NCBI GenBank assembly: GCA_039030125.1
Contig: JBCCEV010000014.1
Location: 1-42,401 of the forward strand
Direction: 5' to 3'
Source: JBCCEV01 sp039030125
GTDB taxonomy: Bacteria; Pseudomonadota; Gammaproteobacteria; Ga0077536
Length of the DNA: 42,401 nucleotides
In this document: positions 32,230-41,165 of the stretch, one piece after another
How positions within the stretch are numbered: position 1 is the first letter of the stretch
How the letters are laid out: the number at the start of each line of letters is the position of its first letter
Program-made: the position numbers and the translations under genes
The notes under the pieces: model-generated
Seen by the model: only the letters and a program-made list of their open reading frames with translations
Told to the model about the DNA's origin: nothing
Database searches by the model: none

Positions 32230-32709
32230 CCGACAGCGCCCGAAGGCCTCCGCGCATAGGCATACCGGTGCGTGGCTGACGGGCGTTGGACCAATTGAAA
32301 TTTTGTGGTGCATCACGCTCGGCGAGTCTCCCTAGACCGCGGGCATTGGTGTTTTGCTCGCGCACGCTTTCCTGGATTTCTTAAATCGCGTGTGTCCACT
32401 TTAGGTAGCATCGCGGCGATGCCGGCTTCGACGGTGTTGCCGCTTCTTGGTGCCGTGCAAACTGTTCGCTTGCTAAAACTCGTGGCCGCCCGCGCTGTCG
32501 GTTAGCGATTTCTCGCGGTCGCTTCGGTGTTGCCGACGTCGCTCCCCGTTTTGGCGCGAGGCGGTCCGCGCTTAGATCCGTAGATTCTAGTCGGGTAAAT
32601 TGCCCTGTGGCTGGTGTGTATTCTGTTTGCGCCGGAAAGGCTAATCGCCCTATGTGGACTGTACTGCGATGCCTATATTGAGCAGCGAATCGCCACTAGG
32701 AACCTATCA
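32230..32709. other. Non-coding gap between fgd and the DUF3047 gene
   Basis: I see no supported gene, terminator or repeat. A 66-codon frame at 32305-32505 has no ribosome-binding site or recognisable product. Confidence 0.4.
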
Positions 32710-33924
32710 ATGTCGTTACCGACCAAAAACGCCGATCGCTCGACGGTTACTCGACGCGAGGCGCTGGCGCAGCTATCCCGCTTTGGGATCGCCGCGCCCT
32801 TGGCGCTCTCAATTTTGCACAGCGCTAATAGTGCTGCCGCTCATGCTTTGCTTGAACCTGGCGAGCTCGCGGGCGATATCAACGCTATGGTCAAAGCCAA
32901 CAAACCGCCCGGGCTCACCGCAGTGCAGTCCTTTCGCCTCGTTGGCAATGACCTGCCTTGGAAACCCATTAATCTCACAGTTGAAAAGGGACAACAGATA
33001 ACGTTTCTTCTTAGCGGTCGTTGGTGGCTTGTGAAAGAACTCGATATTTGGGTTGAACCAGGGCTTGCGTTTTTCGCGCGTGCCGGCGGCCAAAATCCAA
33101 TTTATAACCCGCAAAGCAACACCGGTACTTTCGTGGCGCCACACAGCGGCGAGATTTCCATCGCGCGCGCAATCGGCGAGTGGCAAAACGATGAAGCGCA
33201 AGACGTTGCCACACCAAAAGAGGTTTATCAAAAAGCGGAAGGATGGATCGAAGGCGTTGCCTTGGTCTGGGATGCAGACCCGCTGGCCGGTTTGTCGAGC
33301 CTGTTGAAAGGCGGAGATAGCGCCGGGATCGTTGCCGAGGAAATCAATCGGCTTCGCTCGCAGCCACCCGATCCGCAAGGTTGGAAACCGCTCTATGTCA
33401 CGGGAAACCCGGGGATCTTTTCATCCTGTGACAGCGGTCAAATTTGTTGTCACTCGCATAAGAATGCCTGTCTGCTCAAGAATGAATTTGATCTGCCGCT
33501 CAGCGCCGATGCGCAAATCGACTGGCGTTGGGTGGTCGAGGAGTTACCTTCCCGAAAAAGAGAGGACCAGCTACTGACGCACGATTATCTGTCCGTTGCC
33601 GTTGAGTTTGACGACGGCCAGGACCTCACCTACTTCTGGAGCTCCGAACTTCCAGTGGGCCAGGTCTTTCGTTGTCCGATCCCGAGTTGGGCGCCAATCG
33701 AGACGCATATGGTGTTGCGCTCAGGCCACGCCGAGCTTGGACAATGGAAGAGTGAATCGCGAAATCTCTTCGCCGACTACAAAGAGCATATTGGCGGCGA
33801 TGCCAAACGGGTCGTTGGCGTGTGGTTGATCGCGCTTTCTTTCTTTCAGCGCGGCACTGGTAAGGCACGCTTTGCCGATATGAACGTGAGTGCAGGTGAA
33901 CAAAGCAAGCGTCTGATTGCGTAA
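32710..33924 (+). CDS. Tat-exported DUF3047 protein with N-terminal beta domain
   Basis: From ATG 32710 the protein has 404 residues. The N terminus has a twin-arginine signal, TRREALAQLSRFG, followed by a hydrophobic segment to about AAAHA; an upstream ATG at 32614 would bury it. Residues ~45-210 form a beta-rich domain (INLTVEKGQQITFLLSGRWW, WVEPGLAFFARAGG, TGTFVAPHSGEISIARAIGE) that resembles carbohydrate-binding jelly-roll modules. Residues ~215-395 fit DUF3047: DWRWVVEELPSRKREDQLLT, SVAVEFDDGQDLTYFWSSEL, RNLFADYKEHIGGDAKRVVG and ARFADMNV. A Cys-rich stretch (SSCDSGQICCHSHKNACLL, around 268-286) suggests a metal site or disulfides. It probably acts folded in the periplasm; its function is unknown. 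Confidence 0.82.
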   Translation: MSLPTKNADRSTVTRREALAQLSRFGIAAPLALSILHSANSAAAHALLEPGELAGDINAMVKANKPPGLTAVQSFRLVGNDLPWKPINLTVEKGQQITFLLSGRWWLVKELDIWVEPGLAFFARAGGQNPIYNPQSNTGTFVAPHSGEISIARAIGEWQNDEAQDVATPKEVYQKAEGWIEGVALVWDADPLAGLSSLLKGGDSAGIVAEEINRLRSQPPDPQGWKPLYVTGNPGIFSSCDSGQICCHSHKNACLLKNEFDLPLSADAQIDWRWVVEELPSRKREDQLLTHDYLSVAVEFDDGQDLTYFWSSELPVGQVFRCPIPSWAPIETHMVLRSGHAELGQWKSESRNLFADYKEHIGGDAKRVVGVWLIALSFFQRGTGKARFADMNVSAGEQSKRLIA

Positions 33925-33960
33925 GCCGGCGCCATCACAAACGCGGTGGCGGGAGCGGCG

Positions 33961-34821
33961 CTAGCTTAACTCCACAAGATCGCCGACAGAGATCCGGCCA
34001 GCTTTGATAACCGTCGCATACGCTCCCGCATTCTGACCGGAGACACGCAGAATAGTTTTCAAAACATTGCGATCGTCCGGGAGCGAGCCGGTGGCGCGCG
34101 TTGTCATGGAACAACGGACTGTTGGCACTTCGCATTTGATCTCGACTGACCCGATGCGCAGTATTTTTCCGCACCATTTTTCTTCAGCCAGGCCAGGCTC
34201 CGCTTCATCAACCAGGAAGTTAGGTCGGAAACGGCCAACTTCGAATTCGGACTCAGGGGCTTCCTTGCGCAGATGATCGAGCCAACTAGTGGTGAGCAAC
34301 TGGACGGGGAACGCGTCGAAATAAGTCCCACGTGGCGACGTGAATTCCATAAGCTCCGCCATCACCTCTTCAGGCATGGTGCTGAGATCGGGCATCGGAT
34401 CTTCGGGACGACGCCCTAATAATTCTCTCAGTGTGGTCTCGTCGAGTGCCTGCGTGCGCCGATAGTGGTCGCTGTCCTCCTTCGGGCGTAGCGGGTGCAG
34501 TGTGACCTCGCGTCCAAGAAATTCCGACAAATGTTGGTTGGCGTCATCGCTATCGGCGGGCAACGATTGGCCCCCTGGCAATGTGATCGTCGCGACTGGG
34601 ATGTGTGTCGGACCAGGTTCTTCGCTATAGCGGGCTTCGCAGGTCATTAGCTTTGGGAAATTCTTGGCGCCCCGAATTTCGCCACTCTTCTCGTCGCGAA
34701 CTGCCCATCCGCGGTCGCCCCACAAGCCCAAAGGGCCAATGTCGCAACTCGTCAACGCTTCGCCGCGCATGGATTTAACAGGATAGCGATGGATTTCCGC
34801 GATTTTTCCTACGACGCTCAT
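33961..34821 (-). CDS. MOSC domain protein (MOSC_N plus MOSC)
   Basis: This 286-residue protein starts at ATG 34821 with GGAG 6 bases upstream (a TTG at 34833 is less likely). Residues 1-~95 form the MOSC_N beta barrel (IHRYPVKSMRGEALTSCDIG, GDRGWAVRDE). The MOSC domain follows, with FDAFPVQLLTTSWLDHL, VGRFRPNFLVD, and KCEVPTVRCSMTTRATGSLP carrying the conserved Cys that binds the molybdenum cofactor in relatives. YcbX/mARC-like members reduce N-hydroxylated compounds. It lies alone, 26 bases downstream of the aminopeptidase stop, and could be co-transcribed with it. No partner flavoprotein is evident nearby. Confidence 0.9.
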   Translation of the reverse strand: MSVVGKIAEIHRYPVKSMRGEALTSCDIGPLGLWGDRGWAVRDEKSGEIRGAKNFPKLMTCEARYSEEPGPTHIPVATITLPGGQSLPADSDDANQHLSEFLGREVTLHPLRPKEDSDHYRRTQALDETTLRELLGRRPEDPMPDLSTMPEEVMAELMEFTSPRGTYFDAFPVQLLTTSWLDHLRKEAPESEFEVGRFRPNFLVDEAEPGLAEEKWCGKILRIGSVEIKCEVPTVRCSMTTRATGSLPDDRNVLKTILRVSGQNAGAYATVIKAGRISVGDLVELS

Positions 34822-34859
34822 CGAATTCTCCAAATCTTCGGCAAAAATGCTGATAACTC

Positions 34860-37460
34860 TTAGTCGAAAGCCTCGCGGATCCGCAGCGCCCGTGCAAGCC
34901 CATCGTTGGCCTCCAACAACGTGCGTTTGAGAAAGTCCGGTAGGTTTTCTTCTTTGAGTAAAATTTCCGAACGTTCAAGGATCTTCGGGTCAACGAATGC
35001 ATAGGGAAACAGACCACCCCCAAAGGCGCGGACGTAATAATGGCCGTGGGTCGAGGCGAGCCCAGGCAAGGCGCTGAAATATTCATCAGCGTAGCGTTCG
35101 GTGAGCTCACGCTGCTCGCGCTGAAAAAAACCGCGCATGCCAGCACGCAAAAGATTTAGGGGCTGGGCATCACCGGAGACAAATTCCTGCCAGGCGTCAG
35201 CTTTGATTTTTGGATCAGGCAACGAGACCTGAGCCGCATAGGCATTTTGCTGACCGCGCGAACTTGGATCGCGTTGTCGCTCAGACCCGAGGAGTTTTTC
35301 CGCCTGCGGATACCCGAGTACGGCCAAACGGTTGATAATGCTCCAGCGCTTTTCTTGATCGATAGTGAGCCCGGGAACGACATCGTTGGTATTAAGGAGA
35401 TCGGCAAGCCGGTTTTGTTCGCCTGCAGTCGTTACTGTCGCGACGAAATATTTAAACCAACTCTTCTGTAAATCAGACCCCGCCGGCACATTATGCAAGC
35501 GCTCCCAAACCATCGTTTGCGCGCGACTCATGTAATCGGCCCGAAGACTTTCGGAAATGTAGCTATTAAGAGCCGGCTGCAAGCGATACCGAAAAGAATC
35601 GATCAGATTTGCGTCGTCTTCCAACCCGGCCTTGGCGAGAAACAAGTCGAGGTAGACGGTGGGCGAGATTTTCTCATCTCGAACCATGTACCAAACGCCC
35701 TGCCAAGCGGCGGTACGAAGGTTCGCGGGTAATTTCTCCATGTGTGCCATCGCAAAGTCGATGCTGCGCTCATCTAAAAAGACTTTCGCGTAGGCATAAT
35801 CTTCGTAGTTGACATAAATAAAATCCGGAGCGACTTGCCCCTCTAAGCCAGCGATTTCTTGAGTATTGCTATCGATGTTCGCATCAAGAGTTGTTCTTTT
35901 GGTGAGTTCACTGCCTTGCCTGTCGAACAAAGCGATCTTGAGTCGATGCTCACGGAGCTTCTTATCGCCATTGCCGGGCCCTTGCACGATTTCGAAATCG
36001 ACGATTTTCCCGCTGGCGTCGATCGCGTAACGCGGCGCGAGGGTATTGATCCCGGCGGTGCGCAACCATTGGCGCGACCAAGCGGTGAGGTCGAGTCCAG
36101 CAGCGGTAGCAATGGCGTTGACAAAATCGGCCCGGCTCGCGTTTCGCCAAAGATGGTCTTTCAAGAATTTCGAGACCCCTCGGCGGAAATTGTCGGGCCC
36201 GACCCGAAATGCCAACTGCTTAAGCACCGAGGAGCCTTTGGAATAGGTGATCCCATCGAAATTCGAAAAAGCGGTTAATGTGTCGGGAACCGGGGTTTCG
36301 ATCGGATGAGTTGTTGGCAACTGGTCCTGCCAATAGGCCCAGCCCTTACTGCGCGCGAAGCTATCCCACGCATCATCGCTAAACCGTGTGGCCTCGGCCA
36401 TGGCGAGATGCGCCATATAGGTTGCGAAACTTTCGTTCAGCCACAAATCGTTCCACCAACGCATAGTGACCATATTGCCAAACCACATATGCGCCATTTC
36501 GTGGAGCAATGTATTGGCCCGTCGCATGAGGTCGGCCTTCGTCGGTTCGTGTCGATAGATGTAACGGTCGTTAAAAATTACCGCGCCGACGTTTTCCATT
36601 GCGCCGGGATTGAATTCAGGAACGAAGATTTGGTCGTATTTACGAAATGGATAGGCAATGTCGAAATAGGATTCAAAGAAACGCATCCCTTCGCGCGTCA
36701 AGTCAAAAAGCGCCTCAGCATCAACATATTGCGCCATGGATTGCACCGCTAGGATCCGGCTTGGATACTTTGCTTGCGCGTCCTCCCAAACCCTGAAGGG
36801 CCCGGCAATCAAGGCGAATAAATACGTTGAGAAACGTTCGGTTTTGGCGAACCGGTGTTGGGTAATCGCGCCTTCGGTGTTGGCTTCAAGCGTGGGCGCA
36901 TTTGCAACGATCTGCCAGGACGATGGCGCATTTACTGAGACCGTAAACGCCGCCTTGAGATCAGGTTGATCAAAACACGGAAACACCCGGTTAGCGAGAT
37001 AAGGTTCAAGATTCGTGAACAGATAAACATGCCCGTCGGCTGCGTCAAGCGCGCGATGCAGACCATTACCATCGGTGCTGTAAGCATTTCTAAACGAAAT
37101 TTGAACCTGGTTGGGGCCAATTTGGAGGTACTTTGGGGCCAACATGATCCGGTGCTGGTCGCGCTGAGGTTTGGCTACGATAGTGCCGTTAATGGATAGC
37201 CGTTGCGCCGTATCGCCGCTGTAATCGAGGGCGAGTGCGGTGCTGGTGTCGTTAAGTTCAAAGGTGATGGTGGCGCTGCCCTCGTACTCAGGCGAGGTTT
37301 CGTCAAACTTAAATTCCAGGATGTAGTCGACCGCCGCGACGCGGGCGGCGCGTTGCTCGGCGTCGTGGAAAGTTAGCAGCGGATCGGCAAAGACGGAGGG
37401 GCCAGCGAGGAATTGCATCGCGAGCACCAGGATCGGTATTGACTTTAAAAAGGATTTAAT
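34860..37460 (-). CDS. M1 family aminopeptidase (aminopeptidase N-like), secreted; probable ATT start
   Basis: The zinc peptidase core is complete: GAMENVGAVIFNDRYIYR (from about 286), HEMAHMWFGN (320-329) and NESFATYMAHL with the third zinc ligand E343. RVFPCFDQPDLKAAFTVSV marks the N-terminal beta domain and an ERAP1-like helical domain closes the protein. It trims N-terminal residues of peptides. The first usual start codon in frame, GTG 37427, cuts a signal peptide in half. If the ATT at 37460 starts translation the N terminus reads MKSFLKSIPILVLAMQFLAG then PSVFA-DP, an ideal signal peptide, and GGGAG lies 7 bases upstream. No ATG, GTG or TTG occurs between there and the upstream in-frame stop. 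The protein (866 residues) is then periplasmic. Confidence 0.9.
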   Translation of the reverse strand: MKSFLKSIPILVLAMQFLAGPSVFADPLLTFHDAEQRAARVAAVDYILEFKFDETSPEYEGSATITFELNDTSTALALDYSGDTAQRLSINGTIVAKPQRDQHRIMLAPKYLQIGPNQVQISFRNAYSTDGNGLHRALDAADGHVYLFTNLEPYLANRVFPCFDQPDLKAAFTVSVNAPSSWQIVANAPTLEANTEGAITQHRFAKTERFSTYLFALIAGPFRVWEDAQAKYPSRILAVQSMAQYVDAEALFDLTREGMRFFESYFDIAYPFRKYDQIFVPEFNPGAMENVGAVIFNDRYIYRHEPTKADLMRRANTLLHEMAHMWFGNMVTMRWWNDLWLNESFATYMAHLAMAEATRFSDDAWDSFARSKGWAYWQDQLPTTHPIETPVPDTLTAFSNFDGITYSKGSSVLKQLAFRVGPDNFRRGVSKFLKDHLWRNASRADFVNAIATAAGLDLTAWSRQWLRTAGINTLAPRYAIDASGKIVDFEIVQGPGNGDKKLREHRLKIALFDRQGSELTKRTTLDANIDSNTQEIAGLEGQVAPDFIYVNYEDYAYAKVFLDERSIDFAMAHMEKLPANLRTAAWQGVWYMVRDEKISPTVYLDLFLAKAGLEDDANLIDSFRYRLQPALNSYISESLRADYMSRAQTMVWERLHNVPAGSDLQKSWFKYFVATVTTAGEQNRLADLLNTNDVVPGLTIDQEKRWSIINRLAVLGYPQAEKLLGSERQRDPSSRGQQNAYAAQVSLPDPKIKADAWQEFVSGDAQPLNLLRAGMRGFFQREQRELTERYADEYFSALPGLASTHGHYYVRAFGGGLFPYAFVDPKILERSEILLKEENLPDFLKRTLLEANDGLARALRIREAFD

Positions 37461-37567
37461 CGTCAGGCTCCCATTACTTTTGGCGCTACGATAGGTCTTT
37501 CGACATCACACTACGCACTAATTTCAATTGTGAATGAAGACCTCGCGGTTTTTTGGGAATCGCCGCC

Positions 37568-38620
37568 TTAAGCCGCCACCTGGCGGGCTTCGATTGCTTC
37601 GTTGAGGTTTTGCATTAATGTCGCGGTCTCCTGCCAATCGATGCAGGCATCGGTCACTGACACCCCATAGCGCAAGCCATTAGCCAAATCGAGCGGCTGC
37701 TTGCCCGCGACGAGGTTGCTTTCGACCATAACGCCGATAATCGAATCATTGCCGTCGTTGATTTGTTCGATGATCGATTGCAGCACCTTGCCTTGCTTCT
37801 TATGGTCCTTACCCGAATTGGCGTGCGAGCAATCCACCATAATCGACGGTAGCGTAGCGATCCCGGTCAGCGCGGCCTCGGCCTCCTTAACGTGCTTGGC
37901 GGAGTAGTTTGGTCCATGACTGCCACCGCGCAGTACGATGTGGGCGTGGGGATTGCCGGTGGTATGGATCAGGCTGACTTGACCCTCCGGGTTTATTCCC
38001 ATGAAGCGATGGGGAGTGGTCGCAGCCTCGAGTGCATTGATAGCGACGTTCAGTGATCCGTCCGTGCCATTCTTAAAGCCGACGGCGCAGCTCAAGCCCG
38101 ATGCCATCTCGCGGTGGGTTTGAGATTCGGTGGTGCGCGCGCCGATGGCCGACCATGAGATCAAATCCTGAAGGTACTGCGGAATGATCGGATCGAGTGC
38201 TTCGGTGGCGAGCGGCAGGCCCATCGCAGCGATGTCCAATAGCAATTGGCGGGCGATCCGCAACCCGTCGCCAACGAGGCAGCTATCGTCCAAGTAGGGA
38301 TCATTAATCAGCCCTTTCCAGCCGACCGTTGTGCGTGGTTTTTCGAAATAGGCACGCATCACCAGTAGCACGTTAGGCACTTCTGTTTGCAGTGCCGCTA
38401 AATGCTTCGCATAGTCGAGCGCGGCCGCCGGGTCGTGTATGGAGCAGGGTCCTACGATGGCCAGCAATCGTGCCGATTTGCGAGCGACGATATCGCACAC
38501 TTGGTGTCGGGTTTGCTGCACGATGCCGCCAATTTCATGGGTGAGCGGCAACGCTGCTTTCAATGCCTGCGGTGTGACCAACACCTCATGTGTTGCGACG
38601 TTAACGTTTTCGATGCGCAT
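37568..38620 (-). CDS. aroG: 3-deoxy-7-phosphoheptulonate (DAHP) synthase, type I
   Basis: This 350-residue protein is the AroFGH type. It has VGPCSIHDPAAALDYAKHLA (56-75), VMRAYFEKPRTTVGWKGLIN, LATEALDPIIPQYLQDLISW, IGARTTESQTHREMASGLSC, VGFKNGTDG, VLRGGSHGPNYS and MVDCSHANSGKDHKKQ, covering the PEP, erythrose-4-phosphate and metal sites. It carries out the first step of aromatic amino acid synthesis. The ATG 38620 has a perfect AGGAGG 8 bases upstream. The leader carries several hairpins, two of them mutually exclusive, which suggests control at the RNA level. Which amino acid inhibits it cannot be told from sequence reading. Confidence 0.95.
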   Translation of the reverse strand: MRIENVNVATHEVLVTPQALKAALPLTHEIGGIVQQTRHQVCDIVARKSARLLAIVGPCSIHDPAAALDYAKHLAALQTEVPNVLLVMRAYFEKPRTTVGWKGLINDPYLDDSCLVGDGLRIARQLLLDIAAMGLPLATEALDPIIPQYLQDLISWSAIGARTTESQTHREMASGLSCAVGFKNGTDGSLNVAINALEAATTPHRFMGINPEGQVSLIHTTGNPHAHIVLRGGSHGPNYSAKHVKEAEAALTGIATLPSIMVDCSHANSGKDHKKQGKVLQSIIEQINDGNDSIIGVMVESNLVAGKQPLDLANGLRYGVSVTDACIDWQETATLMQNLNEAIEARQVAA

Positions 38621-38762
38621 CGCTGCGTCCTCCTAGGGGCGTGCGAAAAGACACGCCGTTTGCTTAAACGTCTGGGAGGCAGTGGTTGACTTTAAGGGTG
38701 GAAGGCAACAACTGCCTTCCGACGAGAAGGCAGGCTAGCCGAAGCTAAAGTAGCTAAAGCTT
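38621..38762 (-). promoter_or_regulatory. Structured aroG leader with alternative hairpins
   Basis: On the minus strand, TGCCTTC (38732-38726) can pair with GAAGGCA (38719-38713; 6-base loop), or GGAAGGCA (38720-38713) can pair with TGCCTTCC (38707-38700; 5-base loop). The middle strand cannot do both. A third hairpin, CACGCC-type stem GGCGTG/CACGCC (38657-38638), lies 4 bases before the AGGAGG site. Upstream is an 8-base direct repeat CTTTAGCT. No leader peptide rich in aromatic codons was found. Confidence 0.45.
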
Positions 38763-39381
38763 GCGAAACCTTCGAAATGAATCTGATCGCCGCCATGCCG
38801 GGCTGTGGTTGCGCAACGCACGGCCTGACGCTCACCGTTCGGTCGGTCGAAATCGACAACCGCGTTGTGCGTTCGTGCTTGCATGTGTCCCTAGCCAGTA
38901 ATGATCGAGAGGGCGGGATCTTACGCTTGCCAATTTGGAATGCAAGCAAAAAACGCTGGCCGGCAGCTCAATTTTCCTTGTAATCAGGCGCTGCGTGCAC
39001 GGCAGCGACTGGGTGCAGAACTCCAGCCGATCATTTTTCCTGTATTCGATAATAGATGGACGGCTCGACGTGTCATCGCTGAGCCTAGGTTTTGGTGGCG
39101 CGACTTCGCGAGTGCGCTAACCGCATGCGAGAAGTGCCCGTGCCGTCGGTTCTGAAACAACACTCATGGCGCCAGTAGCGGTTGTGATGCTGTCGAAGCT
39201 GAAATTACCAGCACGTTTCCAAGATCCGAGATTAAGGAAGGCAACTGATGAAATAGCTTGGTCGTCGTTGAAGCGGGGAAACTGTCATCGACGGTTTCTA
39301 TGGTGATCACACCAGCCTCACCGGCAACGATGACGTTGATGGTAGCGGGAGGGCATCTGTCCTAAATGTCGAAAGCCAAAA
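38763..39381. other. Long non-coding stretch upstream of aroG
   Basis: I see no supported gene. An open frame without a start codon on the minus strand (39361-39164, 65 codons, ending SASTASQPLLAP) could be a remnant of a lost gene. Nothing else stands out. Confidence 0.35.
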
Positions 39382-39413
39382 AAAAGGCCGCGGGTTGAAA
39401 CCGGCGGCCTTTT
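39382..39413 (-). terminator. Terminator after the vanadium haloperoxidase gene
   Basis: AAAAGGCCGC (39382-39391) and GCGGCCTTTT (39404-39413) form a perfect 10-base stem. On the minus strand the stem leads into a run of nine T, a strong terminator 22 bases after the haloperoxidase stop. On the plus strand it is followed by TTTTCTC, so it may work both ways. Confidence 0.9.
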
Positions 39414-39434
39414 CTCAATGGACTGACATGTTGG

Positions 39435-41165
39435 TTAGTAAAAATCGCCCCAGCGATCTTTACGGTTGCGGTACTTCCGTGGGCGACGCCGCTTCACGCC
39501 ATCGCCACCAACGGTGACCTCTGAACCATCAAACAAGGTGAGTTCGAAACCACCGAACCCAGCGGCGCGGGTATTTGCATAGTCTTGCAGAATACCCAAC
39601 GCAACTTGTTCGCCTAAGAACAGACCATCAATACCATCTGAACGATAGTGCACACCTGCGGTGTCGCGACCGATGGAGATATTGGCGGCCAGTTTATCGA
39701 TCTCACCGCCCACGGTTAAAGCGTCACCGGTCCAAGGGTTCAGCGTTAATCCGTCTGCGCTGGCTTCGACGGGCGCGGGGATCTCGTAGTCTTCATTGAA
39801 GTAGGCTTTGAGAATCGTGCCGCAAGCCCCCGCCACAGTCGCGTGGCCAGCCGGGTAGGCCGGGTGAGTTGGTGAGCCTTCCGGATAGGCGAGCGGCAGG
39901 AACAGGTTGCCGTTGTTCAAGAGCAAGTAAGAAACGGCGTCGCTATCGAACAGCTCTTGATTAATGTCATAGCTGCGTTGTCCCGTCGATTGAAAATGCG
40001 CGCGCCCGGCGAATGTTTCGGGACGTAATCGACGATGCACCTGCCACTTTTGAAACCACGCCGCCAGCAGGGCCGAGCGGCCTACTTTGGCGACCATGTC
40101 GACCACTTCGGCGCCCCCAAATGTTGCAAAGGCACCTTGGGTGTTTGAAGCCAAATACGGGTTGTTGGGATCGATTGCGTCGGCACCATAACCCAACAGG
40201 ATCAGCGCGGCGGTGAGATATGCTTGATAGAGCACATCACCATGCACGTATTCTGCAAGATCTCGGCCGGTTGCAATGTGGCGGGCAGAAGCGTCGAAGA
40301 TCGCCGGTCCGGCGGGTACGGCGCCGCGCTGAATGGCGAGCCAGTCAGCCTCTGTCGCGCCAAATCCCTGCCCGGCTAACGGCATCTTGAACTGTTGGCT
40401 CAAATCGGCGAGCCCCCAGCTTGTCGGCGCCCATAGGAATTGACTGATGTAAGGGCCGACGAGGTCGCCGGGGGTTTCACCGCGGAACAGGTTAGCCGGC
40501 GTGATGGGATCCCCGGTGCCCATTTTCACCGTGAAATTATCCATGTCCGCGGCCGCCTGCGCGATTAAAGGATCAGTTCCATATTCGCTAAATGGGATAT
40601 CGCGGGTAATGGCTTGCCAATACACTTCTCCCATCTCCGCGGCAATGGCATCGGAATTGAACGCAGGTGCCGGTGGCATGCGCAAGGACCACGAATCGGG
40701 TCCCATCACGTCGAATGCGACCGATGCCAGAGGGTTTGCGAGCGCCCTTTCGTTAACCGGGGACAGCGGCACCTGCTCCATTGCCTCGAAGCTGCCCTTG
40801 CGCAGAGCGCGTCTCAATTCGCGATAAGCGCTGCGATCAACTTCTCCAAATTCATTTTGCGGTAAGGTTTTGAAAAACGCGCCGCGTAGATCCCGGTATT
40901 TCTTTTCGTCTCCGTTATTCTTCGGTGGTTTCGGGTTGAAGTTACTAAGGTAGGCCGATGCGGCCCATTTGCGTTTTTCAAAGGCCTCCAAGGCACGCTT
41001 TTTCAGCGCTTGTGTCGTCGTCGTCTTCTGCGGCGCGGCCTGTGCGGCGGTTGCCCCGAGTAGTGTGCCGCCGCCGGCAATGATGCTGCCGGTAGCTGCG
41101 GTTTTGGTCATGAAGCGGCGACGGCTAACGTCCTCCACTACCTGACTTTCGTCGGTGTCTTTCAT
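39435..41165 (-). CDS. Tat-exported vanadium-dependent haloperoxidase
   Basis: From ATG 41165 (AGGAG 6 bases upstream) the protein has 576 residues. The N terminus has the twin-arginine signal SRRRFM, a hydrophobic segment and AAQAA. The PAP2-type vanadate site is complete: KWQVHRRLRPE (K373, R381), SPTHPAYPAGHATVAG (acid-base H441) and ISIGRDTAGVHYRSD (R500 and the vanadate-binding H506). The basic C-terminal tail (RRRPRKYRNRKDR) is unusual. Such enzymes oxidise halides with H2O2; halide preference cannot be told from sequence. A folded, metal-carrying enzyme suits Tat export. A single-gene unit: its own terminator follows and a 333-base gap lies upstream. Related bacterial phosphatases share the motif but lack the K/R spacing seen here. 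Confidence 0.9.
   Translation of the reverse strand: MKDTDESQVVEDVSRRRFMTKTAATGSIIAGGGTLLGATAAQAAPQKTTTTQALKKRALEAFEKRKWAASAYLSNFNPKPPKNNGDEKKYRDLRGAFFKTLPQNEFGEVDRSAYRELRRALRKGSFEAMEQVPLSPVNERALANPLASVAFDVMGPDSWSLRMPPAPAFNSDAIAAEMGEVYWQAITRDIPFSEYGTDPLIAQAAADMDNFTVKMGTGDPITPANLFRGETPGDLVGPYISQFLWAPTSWGLADLSQQFKMPLAGQGFGATEADWLAIQRGAVPAGPAIFDASARHIATGRDLAEYVHGDVLYQAYLTAALILLGYGADAIDPNNPYLASNTQGAFATFGGAEVVDMVAKVGRSALLAAWFQKWQVHRRLRPETFAGRAHFQSTGQRSYDINQELFDSDAVSYLLLNNGNLFLPLAYPEGSPTHPAYPAGHATVAGACGTILKAYFNEDYEIPAPVEASADGLTLNPWTGDALTVGGEIDKLAANISIGRDTAGVHYRSDGIDGLFLGEQVALGILQDYANTRAAGFGGFELTLFDGSEVTVGGDGVKRRRPRKYRNRKDRWGDFY

Noticed and set aside
32305..32505. 66-codon frame in the gap after fgd
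   Set aside because: No ribosome-binding site, family pattern or signal; kept only as part of the gap description.
39164..39361. 65-codon open frame on the minus strand in the gap upstream of aroG
   Set aside because: There is no start codon near its beginning and no recognisable motif; it could be a gene remnant but chance is as likely.
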